NCBI RefSeq assembly: GCF_028858725.1
Contig: NC_084767.1
Coordinates: 19,111,895 to 19,175,894 of the forward strand
Length of the DNA stretch: 64,000 bases
From: Colius striatus
Taxonomy: Eukaryota > Chordata > Aves > Coliiformes > Coliidae
Direction of reading: 5' to 3'
The notes under the pieces are model-generated. The model did not search any database and had not been told where the DNA came from. It saw only the letters and a program-made list of their open reading frames with translations. The number at the start of each line of letters is the position of its first letter. Position 1 is the stretch's first letter. Below are positions 1 to 21,000 of this stretch, in pieces. The position numbers and the translations under genes were made by a program.

Positions 1-1248
1 TTTGATGCTTGCATGAACACAGGAAAATAATTTTAAAGCTCTTCAAGGTTTGAATTAAGAATAAAGTGACCAAACAACCATCTCCCCTATAAATTCTTTT
101 GCTTGTGTCATTTTTGCATTGGTCAAATTGTTCCAATACTCTGAAAATCATTATGCCAAATAGAAGACTGCAGCACGTAAGAAAGTTCAGGCAGGAGAGG
201 TACAAACTACATTGTCTAGAAATCAGTTAATTTATGACCTCACTAGTCCTAAGTTAACTCCACCAATAAATGGAAACTACAGAGAAAGGGGCCTTTGATA
301 AAACATATCCTGATAGCAAAACTAAGGCTCTTGCCAAGATGCATTCCAGTAAAGCCACATTCCACATGACAGACTAAAATAAAGTCATGTTAAAAAAACC
401 TACCATGGCTTATTTAATGATTGCCACACAAAGCAAAAAGCCCGGTCTTAAAAAAATCTTACAAAAACTGTTTTTAGGTCAGATTTAGTCACAGTCAATT
501 AAATGCAAGGAGATGTGGCCATTACTGTAGAGAGATCTCTCACATGTAAAACTAACACTATGAACTCACACCATGATTAGTAAGAGAGTTACAGCCAGTA
601 TTCCAGTTGAGCCTGAAAGGGTTTTGCTAATAAAGACAGAAGCAAATTCCAAAGCAAACATTAATGCCAAGGGAATTAGAAATAATGTCAAAAGTTCTTG
701 GCTCAAAATAGTACTTTTGGTGGGGAAAGTATAATTCTGGGATTCTGGTTGGTCATTGGGGTTTTTTGTTTGGCTTTGGGGTTGGGGTTTTTTTAGTTGC
801 TTTATTATCTAGACAAAGCTTCACAGAGAGACAGCTGCTAGGAGAAGAGAATGAAAACAACAGAAGAGCAAGATGGGTAGGTGCAGTGATAACAGACTAG
901 AGAACAGGATGCCATTCTTCCACAATAGTTTAGAATACACTTGATGAACTTTGAGGCAGAAATAGGAATATTTTTACTATTAATGCAAGATCAACCATGT
1001 GTAGATAGGACAGTAGGGAGAAAAAGCAGAGGACAAAGAATTTAGACTTTCTGAACAGGGAAGAACAGAAGTTCTCCAAGTGTCTGTTATACAAATGCCC
1101 CTAGCACAACAAACACAGTAAAATCAAAACTGTATTTGCAGTGTTGACTTTTCCCACAAGCTCCTTCCAAGCTGCCTGCTGCAATACCAGTTCAAGATCA
1201 CACACATTGAAAAAACAACCAAACAATTTGCCAGCGTTCCTCACGTAC
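1..1248. other. ZCCHC10 intron, no exon seen
   Basis: AT-rich sequence downstream (minus-strand sense) of the third ZCCHC10 coding exon. I looked for the expected Ser-rich terminal exon and found none, so this is probably intron running off the left edge. There is no convincing open frame on either strand. Confidence 0.6.
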
Positions 1249-8315
<7,067 letters not shown>

Positions 8316-11149
8316 CTTAGCGGCCAGGCCGGGAAGTGAGGCTCGTGCCGCGCTGCATGCCTGGCCATGCCGCCCGCCGCCGCCGCCCACTGGGGGCCGG
8401 CGCAGCAGTCACAGGGAGGAACTCGCCTCGCCTCCTCCCGCGTTGTCATGGCACCGGCCGGCCGGCCCGGGGCAGCCCTGGCTCCTCCTCATCGCCGCGC
8501 TCCCACCTCGTCCGGCCAGGGCTCCGGTGTCCCGTCCCCAGCGGCGCGGCACCCAATGTCTTCTCAGGGAGCGGGCCGGGAGGGCCCTCGCAGGCCTCCG
8601 CTGGGCCCAGAGCCCGCCTCAGCCTCTTAGCGGCCTAACTGCTGCTTCTCTTCAGTCAAAGTCTTACAGGAACCTCCTCTCACTAAACCACTTGTAACTG
8701 AGACAAACTCTCTCGGTCTGTGGCTGTGGGAAGCTGACTGATGAAGGCTATATGGCTGATATCAGCCAGCAGAAGAGAGCGCAGGAGGCCAGGAAGAGGA
8801 GGGTGATTAATCCAGGTTGTTCATGCCACAAGGCACCACCTCCAAGCTGCCTCAGACAGCCAGCAGGCCTGACCGCAGGGTGACACCTGAGGTAGTGGCA
8901 CCTTCATTAGTCAACATCAATAATGCAACATAGCTGTAAGTAGCTTGCTACAACTTCTCAAGAGCTTTTAGCTACGTGGCAAGTTGGAAAGCATAATAGC
9001 TCTCTGGTCAGAACATGAATGCTCAAAAAAAATGTTACGAAGGGCTAGATTTCAGAAGCGAATGGTCAGATTTTTCTATCCCCACTCTGACAGGAAAGAA
9101 GTTTCAGTATATTGAGAAGATTAATTCTGCTGCTGATACAGATGCATAACCATGGCTCCATAATCCACTAAATATTAATCTCATGAGGGTCCTGAGGTTG
9201 CTGATGAGTCACGTTTGTGTTGAACTGATGTGTTCTATGCTTGATTATACAAAAATACAGTGCCGCTATATCTAGGAAACATAAGGCAATTTTTTTCTTC
9301 CCACTCTATTCAGCCCTAGCTCTAACCCATCTATGCAAACAGCAGCTCGTATTTTTGGCTCCTACATCATCTCCTTATAGTCTCTGGCATGGGAGGAGAG
9401 ATGTAGGCACAGAAGAGTAGCAGTGACTGGAGCTTTCTGATGGCACATACCTGGCAGGCAGCCCCTTGGGAATCTTTGCCAGCTGGCACAAGTTGAGCAG
9501 CTAATATCTTGGATTCAGGGTAATAAGGAATGGGGCCTCATTTATTGGCTTTATGAAAACTCATCTTTATGGGATCAGTTTTAAAACAGTATCTTAAAAT
9601 CCATTTTAAAAAAATCCACAAGAAAACATATATTTTAATGCTGAATTGTTATTTCTCCTGCTATTGGTATCCTAGAAATACTTTACACCTAATCATCTTC
9701 AGTATTCAGAACTATGTTGTCATATGGACAACTGTCAAGCAGTAAATGGGCATTCTACTGGACATTTACATTTGGTGAAATAGGTGAACTGCTATGGATT
9801 CTTAGTAGTTTAGTATCAGCTATGTACCTTTTAAAAAAAATGTTTCCTGTGAGTTGGTGGTATTCATTTATTATAGAAAATGAAAATATGTATTGTATTT
9901 TCTTAAATTCAGAAGAATCCACTGTGCTAGATGAATCACGACTGTGTGAGGAACTGTGGAAGTTGGGTAAAAGGCAGCCCTTGCTGAGAAGAGCTCACAC
10001 TCACCTCCAGACAAGATAAAAGCTGGGAAGACATGACAAGAGACTTTGTGGAGGGAAAAAAAGGAATGCAACAGTAGTGAGAACAGATGGCTATCCAAGT
10101 TTATATTTTATGCAATTCATAGATGTATAAAAATAAAATATATGTCACATATAATCTGATGCTTTCTGGCAATGAGTATCCCAGGTCTTGAATTAGCCAC
10201 CGTGTGGCATATAGGAGGAGTTTCACCTCTAATGGTGCATGATCAAGTCACAGCCGGGAGCTACCAGAGGCAGGATATAATATCTATATTTATAATAATG
10301 AGGATGGTAATAACATCCACTGAGGACAATGGCACCAATTAAATATCACACTGAGAAGGTAAGATACTGGGGAATTATTTTAGATATCACTCTTAACTCA
10401 TCAGGATTAATTACCATTTGACTAATTGTTGAATATTCTGGTAGTCGCTGTCTCCAAACTGCAATTATAACATCTAAGTCTAGTGTCTATGCATCATGCT
10501 TTCTTCTATATCTGTCACTTCTTACAGTATCTAATCCTTGTCTTGTTTTGGATGATGCTCCGCAGTAACTGGTGATTGTGTCTGGCACCTTAGCTAAATT
10601 CTGATGTGTGAGCCTAATATGTAATAAATTCAGCAGAGTTTGGCCTCCATATTTGAATTTTTATGTCTAGCATCTCACTTTTAATGGAGACAGTCAGACA
10701 GAAGAATTTCCTATTTTAGGACTGACTAAGAAATTTTCTTGAAAATGCAAAACAGCCAAGAACAGTTATTTTCAATAATCCTTGCTTTATAATAAATTCC
10801 TGTCTGCTCATCCCTTTTTTACCTCAGTATAACTTAATATCAGACAGTGAATCACACACTGGTAGCAATATCTGCACTCTACTTAAAAACATTTGGTCCT
10901 TCTGGCACCACCTGTACAACTCTCCTAGTGTTAATGCAGCAGAGCAAGTTTCCACAGTTGGCCAGTATAGCAAGATTTCTGACCTCTCATGCTAGGTTAT
11001 GCCATGGAGCTTATGAGTTTTTCCTTACATACAGGAGGTTCAAAGATGTGCCTTTTATTAGAAACAATCCATTTAAAATTCTTCTCCCTGAAGGAGCGTT
11101 CTTGGGAGTTCAAAGCCTGCAGGTTCCTACAGCCTGAAATCTCTGTTTC

Positions 11150-11380
11150 ACAGCCATTTATTCACTCAGAGGTCATTCACCATGAGGCTGATGAGGGCAC
11201 AGGAGGGTACGACTTCAAGACTCTCAGGACTAAATGTGCAGAGTCACTGCACAGCATTGGCATCGCTGCCGAGGGGATGGTTCCTGGGAGCTGCTGCTGC
11301 TGCTCAATGAGCTGACTGTGCCCATTAATCCTGCCTCTGCACATTAGGCTGCTATTTAAAGTTGCAGTGTCATTAACCTA
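11150..11380. promoter_or_regulatory. Candidate intergenic regulatory element
   Basis: A higher-complexity stretch in AT-rich surroundings. It contains several homeodomain-type ATTA cores (CCCATTAATCC near 11320, GTCATTAACC near 11370), an AT-rich CTATTTAAAG motif near 11352 and CTG repeats. Inference only: motif density suggests an enhancer, but conservation cannot be assessed here. Confidence 0.25.
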
Positions 11381-14300
11381 TTTCTAAACATGCTGGGCAG
11401 GGAATTATTTTCCCAAATGTGCTCCTCTCTAGGTAGAAAGGGACTGGAGAAAGACATCAGAGAAAAAAATGGGGAAAGTACAGAAAGTTCAGTAGCACCA
11501 ACACCGAGTTGCCTTGTGTCAGCTCCTAGGAGACCTTTCTTGCTGTGCTCCCACTCCAAGCACTTCTCTACACACATGTTGCTCACTAAGCAAAAAGGTA
11601 ACACTATATGTTAAGGGTCTGTGTGTGAAACTGGAAAAATGTCTTCAGAGCTTTCTTTCCATAGCTCAGAAAGAGCCAAGTCCGTGAATAAATGGTTAAA
11701 ACTCCACGGCCAAGACCACTGGCTACTAGTGCCAGTTAACCAGAACTCTAATCTGTCTTCCAAAATGACTAGCAATCAAGTAGCTGATAATGATAGTGCT
11801 GAACAAGAATAGTGATAAACCAGGCTCTCTAGAGATGGCGTCACCTGGCATTTTGAAAATGTGCATTTTTTACCGTTTCCCCTTAGCTCTCTTGCAGAAC
11901 ATATCCAAAGATATGTCACAAAAAATCACAAATGAAAACATAATTTAAATAGGACATAGAAATAATTATAATGTAAAATCAACTGAAAAAATTAACTAAA
12001 ACCAACCCCCCTGTCTCCCAAATTCCTGTAGCTGTTATCATTTACAGCATCAGAGAAAACTGAAAATGAGAGACAAAAACACAAAGTCCTTATTCAGGCA
12101 AAATTGTAGGCTGGAAAAAATCTCAGTGATAAAGAATATAGTCAACAGATGTGAATCATTCCCTGAGAATGTCCTGCCTCCATTCTCTTGCACCTTCAGT
12201 AGCTGCAAGTTTACACATGGTAGTACATGAAGGTAACTCATTGGAGTTGACAGCTTGATTTGCTTCTCTGAAGGGGAATCAAGCTCACATGAAAATCCAT
12301 GTTGCTACATTTGGGTACACAAACCAGTTCCTCTGATTTTGGCTCAAGTATTTATGAGTAGCACTATAGTTGCAATGCAGACACAACCTCAAGTACTGGA
12401 AAGGCTTTTATTCTGTTTTCCTAATACAGAACAAAAGGTAAAAGCTGACATTGCCTATGAAACAAAATGTCTGAAGGAAACAAAACAGTCTTACCAAAAC
12501 ATGTTTCATTTCTCTCATTAAGCTTTTCCTGATGTGATTATTTTGTCAGGGAAGCTGGACTTTGAATTTCCAGACATAACCTAATTCTTCCCAAGAAACA
12601 ATCCCACACCTATAGTACACCTTGAGACTGAAATCCAAGTGCAAGGCATCTGGGGCAGCAGAGCTTTACATCAACACGTGATAGATTACTGGAAATTCTG
12701 GATTGGCACTGAGCTGCTGCATGTTTTCACCTGGAATTCATCTGTGTGAATTCACCTGGAGTTACTGAATCAAATATTTTAAAAATGCAAAGGAAGGATT
12801 TCTCAAAGCTTTTCTGCCTTTTCCACATACTGCTTGGCTTAATGGAAGACACTACCTCTACCTACAGAGCTTTCCTTAAAAAGCAGCCAACCTAAAACGA
12901 AGAAAACCCCAATGTTTCTCTGTACTACAAAAGCAAAACCAAAACAGCCAAGTGACAAAGCATTTGCTGCAATGAACCCCAAGCATGACATGGTACCCTG
13001 CTGGTCCCTTATACACGGTATAAAGAGCAAAACTCCCATTTGCCACCAGAGCATTGCCCATACACTGCATTTCTATTGTGGTTTCCTCACATTGTGTCAT
13101 CAGGCAGGTTTCAATACACCAGCCTCATCCCGGTGCATTTTATCATATCAGGGTTGGGAACTCCAGGTGAGATCCCATCTGTTGTGATATGTAAGACGAC
13201 TCACTTGTGAGGCAAAAATATGGGAATCCCTTCCTTGGCATAAAATGAAGCAATATAAGCTCAAAATCTTTCAGTTATGTTTCTCTGTCTCATAATTTCC
13301 CAAGCAAGACAGGTTCCTTCATTCTCTCTTCTGTACATTTTCCTTGCAGTATTGTTGCATTAAAAGGACAAAGTATTTTGGCAGAAAATAAACCCCCTTG
13401 CTTTCTAACTCTCTTCACCAAGATATATGAGATTTATATATGAGTGATACAGCATGAGAAGTTAGAAAAGAGAAAGAAAGAGACTCTATAGAGATTTCTA
13501 AGTCTAAAGTTCAGATCTTACCCAAAGGCATCCCTACGGGGAGAAAGAGAGGTTCAGCCCATCAGCTGAGCCCAGGAGTCAGAGTCAGTGATGGATTCTT
13601 CCCTGACTTATTCATGATGGTATCTTCCCTAATGGTTCCTGTTTGTTAGGCCATTTTTATAATACTTTTTACCTTCCAGGTGGGGCCCGAGTGACTCTAG
13701 TCATAAATACCTTTATTAGAATTGGTGTAAAATTCTCTTGCTTTGCTTTTAGAGGTATAGGCTAAGAAAAATTTGAAGAGTACACTCAGTGAGGGGTGGT
13801 TGCACCTTGGAGGTGGGTAGCCTTTGGGATGGAGGTGTGCTTTGGTATTCTAATGACATTATAATGAGCAAAATTCACTCAGAGGATGGCATTTTGTCAA
13901 AATATGACAAGCGGTTGACCCAGAATGTCAGGCCTGTGGTTTATCAGTCCCATAATACCATGCAGCACCCTTCTACTTGCAACATCCCACAGAACCTGGC
14001 TACAGAATCTCCACTCCATCCCAGCCTCCATGCTGATTGCCTAGGGAACCAGGGATTCCTTGCATACCAACTGCACTCTTCTCTGGGACCATTTGTGATA
14101 TTGTACCTTTCCTGTGTGAACAATGCTATATCTTTGATGTAAGTTTAATTTCTAAATTATTTACAGTAATGATTCCACAAGTATAAATTGATGAACATAT
14201 TATGACACGATATTCGCATGGACAAAACACAAAAAAGTATTTGTTTCAACCACTTAACTGGTAATGCAAGATCTGACCAAAAAAGAAGTACTTGTGATAT

Positions 14301-14729
14301 ATATATAAAATTAGTGGCTGTATGGACGTAAGTCTGTTCCAGTAAAATCAATGCAGACACTCAATATTTATATCAGTAACTAAGAACAGATCCTGCCTCT
14401 ATGTATTAAAATTCAAGACTTGCATAATGTCAGATTTCTTTGTTATCCACTACATAAACCGACAACTAGAGGATAGTACAGAAACCTGAAAGAAAAAAGA
14501 TACACATGCTAGTTAAGGAAACTTTTTGAGCTTCAAATCAGGTCAGGCTTCATTAGGTCTGCTGTTGCAAAAACATATTGAAAGGGATAATACACTCCAA
14601 AAGTCTATACTCTCTATAGATGCCCAACCATGATCCCAATAAAAGTTCTCAATAAAACAAAAAGTGAAAAACAGGCTTTATTATTAGAATGTATTTAAAT
14701 GAACTTAACTGGTGATCTGTGAAGTTGAG

Positions 14730-15010
14730 AGATGGGTAGCGTTGGAGTGGAGTTGCTGTGGGCCTGTGGTATTATTCTGACTATAGCCTTGGCAAATTCC
14801 TGCTGGGTGACTGTTCCGCACTCCAGCCTGGAAAACTCTGCCCTATTTTTAGAGCCTCAGCTCACATTTCAGCGAATGCTCAGTATCTCTGTGTGTCAAC
14901 AGATCCCGAATGTCTCCCAATGGAGCGTAAAGCACGTTGATGTAGCTGAGACGTCATTTGTGTGTGTGGTTTGTGGAAGCTTACATCATTAAATGTGTCA
15001 CAGTAATGTA
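14730..15010. promoter_or_regulatory. Candidate intergenic enhancer with MEF2 and CRE-type motifs
   Basis: Contains CTATTTTTAG (14843-14852), a full match to the MEF2 consensus CTA(A/T)4TAG. It also has a CRE half-site ACGTCA (14951-14956) and TTACATCATTAA just downstream. The base composition differs from its flanks. The open frames here (86 and 60 codons) have no recognisable domain. Enhancer function is inferred. Confidence 0.3.
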
Positions 15011-18000
15011 TTAAATGGATTAAGAACAAATTCAGATGTTTTTCTTTCCAGAAAACCATAGCGTAAAAAGGAGCCTCAAGGGCAGGCAGAGGGGCTCAGG
15101 GCTATTGGCCAGACACAGGATGGTGCGGAGTAAGGCCTGGCTGGCAGTCTGAACCAAAATAAGATGAGGGGAAGGCTGTCACCTGCAACAAACAAGTATG
15201 CACATCATACAAAACACTGGAGCTTTCAGGAGGATAGAGAAGAGGGGTTAAGCTCCCATCTAGTGCCCAATCATAATTCTTTGCCCTCATGAGATGGGCT
15301 CATGAACTCCTGGCTCTGTAAACAGTACAAGTGCAGGTGCTGTGGGTGAGGGCACAACAAGGAGTGATACAGTCTTTTAGGACACGTATGTTTTGGAATT
15401 ACAGAGTTCCAAGTTACCTGCTGAGTATTGCTGCTGCTTCCAGTTATCATGGGAAGCATTTCACAGAATACCATCTATACACTTCATCTTTAAAGCTGTT
15501 TTCTTCCTCCTAGCTCTCTTTTACAAGTTTTCCCAAGCTTGATTGCACCAATTCTTCCAGGATCCTCCTGATTTCCAATTAATTTATTGGTGATCAGTTT
15601 ATCCATTTGTTCATGTCAGCTGCTCTTCAGTTTAAGTACTCATTCCCATCCCCACTGTGTTTAAAGGCAGTGATTGTATCTCTTCTTGTACTCATTTCAC
15701 TTGTACAAGAGCCATCTCTGTTTGTAATACTGACTGTCCGTTCCCATGACCATCACAGTCTCTTCTAGTGGTCTCCTCAATGCATTTTAATGTGTATGTC
15801 TTGATTAAGCATAGTATTATTCCATGTACAAATGGCACTAACACTTTCCTATCAGCTGGAGACACTTCATGCATTTTAACATACTTTCTTCTTCATGTTG
15901 GCATGATCCTTCTCACCCTCACACAGCAAGCCTCTGATCAGACAGGTTAGATGCAAATCATTCTCCTCTGCCATTATTTCCTTCTGATGTGCTTTCAGAG
16001 TCTAAGAGATTTCTTTTAGCTCTTATTTCATGTGTACATAATCTTAATTTCTGTACCATTGAATTTCATTCCAGTCTTACTACTCCAGTCACTGAGATCA
16101 TTGGGATTTCATTGATAATGTCTCTTAAATTTATGTCACATCAAAAAAAAGTTAATTTAAAAATTTCTGTCTTAAAGCCTTGCATTCTGGGAAAGAGTGT
16201 ACACTTCCATGTTGCATTTATAATTTTCTTTTCTTTAACATTGCCACTGTTTTGTATTTTGAAACCATATGACACCATCCTTACTTTATCAATAAGTTAA
16301 ACATTCTGTCTGCTGGCCTTGCAGCTCTCTCCAGTACCTCCAGAATTTGGTGGGGATGCTGACACAGTAACTACAGCCTCTCTAAATAGTCTCTCACATT
16401 TTGCTGCCGTGTTTCGTGAACACTGACAAGTATCTTACAGGTTTAAAATCCCTTCCCGTGGGCAGGCTGCCCTGAGGCAATTATTTCCAATGTTAGGATG
16501 TATATGCAAAACTATGAACTTGCTTTAATTATACAACTGTGACATATGTGTAATCACAATATCCAGAAGCAAATGATTATTTCAGGAGACATTTGTATAT
16601 TGTTTAGACTTACACATTTGTTGCTGTAGGGCCCATCACTTTTCAATATTGTTTTTCTTGTGTCCCTTTTTTTTAATATTTACTTTTGTCATGGTTTTTT
16701 TTGGAAATTTTCAGTTGGTTGGTTTGGGTTTTGTTTGGTGGGCAGTTATCCAACTCTGACTCTTCAGTAGCTGTGGTAGCTTAATTTGTAAACACATGAA
16801 ATCTAATTCTCTTTCACGTTTGATGGAAAACTATGAGAACCAGAAGGAAATCACCACAAATTCTTGAGGTAACTGAACTGGTGGAAAAGGCTCCTGAGTA
16901 ACCTTTCACAGCACAGAGAGGTGGGATTTTCTGAGAACTATGTTATATGTGGTATGATTCATATCAGTGTCTGGAGCAACATGATACCCCAGATAACCTC
17001 AGCTGAGGAGACTGCAAAGCCCATTTCTATTTGAATATCCAAGAATAGCACTATGAACCATACATTCGATGATATCCAAAGACTATTTACAGCAGCCCAA
17101 AGAATAGCCCATGACAGACATCAGTGAGGTCTTATTTTAAGCCCATATTAATTTTCATGCTTGGCTGGCATTAATGAATGGCAAGACACGCCACCGTAAA
17201 CAGAGTCTGAAGGCACTGGGTCTACACTGAGGTACCCTGCAGTTGCAATTTGTAGTATCTAAGCACTGCCACTGAAATCATACATCTGTTTCACATACAG
17301 AGAATAGCAAAAGGAGGACAGTCAACCTGCCAGGCAAGGAGTTATCTGTGAAGCTGCCCAGAGCAGCAAGGAAAGTCTAGAGGCTGCTGGCTGAGATCAG
17401 AACTGACTAAAGCACACATTGAGTAAATCACTGAATAAAAGCAGGATGAGAACAGACAAATAAGAACAGACAAAGTCACTCACAGCATACAAACTACCAG
17501 TCTTTTCTCATATTTTTTTTAATAGCCATGGTTTTTGAGGCTATAGAGACCTAGGCCACCGAAGTCCCATTTGCAGCTCAGAGCAGTGAAATGGTGTCAA
17601 GGATATCAACAGAAAATTTCTTCTTTAAACAATAGCGGTGAGTTTTAAGCTATGTTACCACTACATTTTGAATACATTCTGTGACTCATGCTTTCTTATA
17701 TATGGCTGTAGTTGATCAAATAGATAACTCAGTTCTGATGCGATTATGAAACTTTAATGCTTTTGCTGATTTAGTTACATTATCTTCAAAAGTCTAAGCA
17801 AAGTTCTGAGACAGTTATTCTTAGAATAGTTGCCATCTATTTTAAAAGAGACAAGTTGCATCTTTAACCGCCTTTTTTTATGATTCTTCTTCTGGGTCTT
17901 TCTTCTTAACTAAAAATTACCAATTACTGTCATAATGAAAGAGAACACAAAATATTCACCTATTTATCACTTTACTGATAAGCAACTAAGTAGCAACATA

Positions 18001-21000
18001 CACAATACATTCCAAATTACAAACACAGTGTGTTCAAACAAGGAATATTTATGTCTGATAGGGTTTCACAGATTATCTAAGTGTATAATAAAAAGACAAA
18101 TTACTTGCTCAAAAAAGACAAAGTCTGCCTTGATGTAAGAAATTAAATTACTTCCTTAAATCAATGTGGCAAAGTGATATGCTACCTCATAGACGAATTT
18201 TGCTTCATATTTCTCAATATACTGAGACATTTATCTCAGTCATATCTCTCTGTTAAACACAAATGCATTAATGCTGTAAACCCAATTTGAAAATGTGCTA
18301 GAAAGCTTGTGAAAAACATGATAAACATGCAGATTTCTCCCCACAACTTCTAACATGACAAGTTCATTTATTCTTTATCTTCGTGCTCCAGGTCTTCTGG
18401 AATAATTCCATCTCATAACAATGTTCTAAAAATACATTATAATAAATGCCTCAAAACCTGAAAGCCACTTATTTAAAATTCACTAGTTCTTGACAATTCC
18501 AGACCAACAATAACTCAATGTCAAAAGCCAATGGATACTTTAACAGTGAAAGGCTTATAAAGTGAAATTACTTCAGTGCAAGCCTGAGCAGAGGACACAT
18601 CTGTGAGGCATCATGAAACAAATCTCAAATTTCAAGAAGATTGGAAGAAACCTGCATGCATTAGGCATGCTTCCTGAGCTCCTGCAGAGAATAACAGCAA
18701 GGTTTTCTGCCTCTGTATTGGACCTAAGAGTTTGGATTTGCTTACCAGGTGACAGTATGTGGCACAGCAGAGTCAACAGGGCATTTGACTGGGCAGGACA
18801 GGCATGCGCATACACATCTGCAACCACTCAGGGACGTACCTCAAATTCACTCAACAGTACTGTGGGTGGAGGGTATCAAACTCATACCATAGAGATTATA
18901 AAAGGTAATTAAACTTGTGTTTCTTCTTTCTTTAGTGCCTTACTATCATACTGGGGAATGGACAGAAATGTAATTGAAGAATGTGCTTTCAGATCAGGAT
19001 GCTCATTATTGCAGACATTTTTTCCTTCCTATTCTTCCTTTCTCCTTTTTTTCCTTCTCACTTTAACATCATCCCCCTTTTCTATGCATTTTACTCACTC
19101 CATTGGCATAGACAGGCTTCATTTCCCATGTGAACATAAGCAATAAAGAAATTGAAACTTAGCGTTTGAGTATCATTTGTCTTTTCATCTCTCCTCTGAG
19201 AATAACTGTCATTCTTTATTAGCAATTGTTTCAGGCTGTTACAAATTTAGCATACAATAAACACTGGATTATTCTGAACTCTCACCTGGAAAGATCACTG
19301 CCATGCTGAAGGCTAGAGACGTTGACCAAGATCTGATCTCAATGAGCATATCTGTACTGGAAAGTGGATTCAGGTAAGACAAAGATGCTTCTGTTATTCC
19401 AGTTCCTTTCTAAATGCAAAGCTTGTCAATCATGTATAGCTGGTTGAACACACAACCTTGATTCCCTGATTTGGGAAGGTTAACTGCATGGGAGCAGCAG
19501 AGTGGATGTTGCACACAGTGCTCCCCAGGCTGCAAGGCATGGAGCTGAGAAAGGCTCCCATCCCGTTCGTGAGCTGGTTCACAGCACTATTCCTGACACC
19601 ATCCCCATACATGGCTTCTTTCCAGATCAGGTTGGGATGCTCCTTCACCATATAAATGCCTTGGTACTGGGTGACATTAACAGTTTTCTGTAGGATTCTC
19701 AGAGCCCTCAGCAGTGACAATGTTTTTATAATATAGTGTAAATGAAAAATCTATGGCAAAAGGAAGAGCCAGTCTGGGTTAAAACAGAGTTCATCAGAAG
19801 TTACAGGAGGGGAAATACATACATATATAAAAAAATTACATTCCTCCTCCTCCCCATATAGAATCAGCTACTTATCATGCCTTCAAAAATCTTAGGTAAA
19901 ATCCAGTAAGCCAAGTTACCCCAAATGGTACTTTGCTGTTTTATTTTACAGTTGCTCTCTCTACTCCAAATCAGTATTCACCTGGCAATAAATGATAAAC
20001 CAGTGTTAAATAATCTATATTACAAGAGGTCAGGGTAAGCTATATGTCTTTCAGCTGTCATCAAATCCTAATTATTTCTCAGAAATATTTATTAAAGTCC
20101 TTCCATGTTCATACACTATAAGTCTCACTTTTTGCACGCAAAACATTCAGAAAATAGAAAAGAGTGGGAAGCATCATGCAATCTACTCCATTTCAAGCAA
20201 CTGCTTCACATCACCTCAGGTTATGGGTTGATTCATTCATTTTTCTCCCAGATGAGGTGTTATATGTGGTAACTAGAACTGCCTGTTTAGGCTGGTAGGG
20301 CTTCTTTCTCCTACCACCCTCCCATCCCCAGAAGCAGAATCTCTAGTGAGGCCACAGCACCATGTCCTAGCCCAGGGCCAGCAGTCATATGTGGGGCTTC
20401 TGGGCTCCAGGCACTCAGAGAGAGATCCCCTTTGATACTAGGCTCTCCCTCCGCTGGCAGTGTCTCTCCTTTTGAAAAGGAAAGTGAAATTAAAAAACCC
20501 AACAACAAAAACCACATGAGGAAACTGTGTGATGTTCCTTCTCGCTGCTCATTGTGCCACAGGTATGTGTTGTACAATATTCTCCACATGGAGCAGCAGG
20601 CCGGTTTCCTTCCTTGGCCCCTTCCTCTACGCTCAAGGACGTCCGAGGTTAAACACTTCATTATTATTCTGTCATTAGCATCGTGATGCAATTCCCAGCC
20701 CACCAGCAGCTGCCAGAGCTGCGTCACTCCACACACTGCCAGGAATCGCAAACATGCAGGGCTAAGGCTACTGAACAGCTTCTGGGGCAAGAGTCCTTCC
20801 TGCTTTAAATATTAAATTTCTCTGCCACGTGTTTTCTGTATCATTAAACCAAGGAGAAATGATGTAAATATGGTGCTGGGAATTTGGAAACATAAAGTTT
20901 ATAACACGTTACGTTGCCATATTTTAGGCATGGTTTATCTCATAAGTAAAAGCATCCTCAAACATGAAGTTTCACGAAATCCATGAATGCAAGCTGAGTG

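Noticed and set aside
13789-14142. 117-codon plus-strand frame
   Set aside because: No recognisable domain, no promoter or splice context, ordinary intergenic composition.
20311-20790. 159-codon minus-strand frame with a hydrophobic segment
   Set aside because: No recognisable family or conserved motif, no splice context; longest of many chance frames in a 13.5-kb gap.
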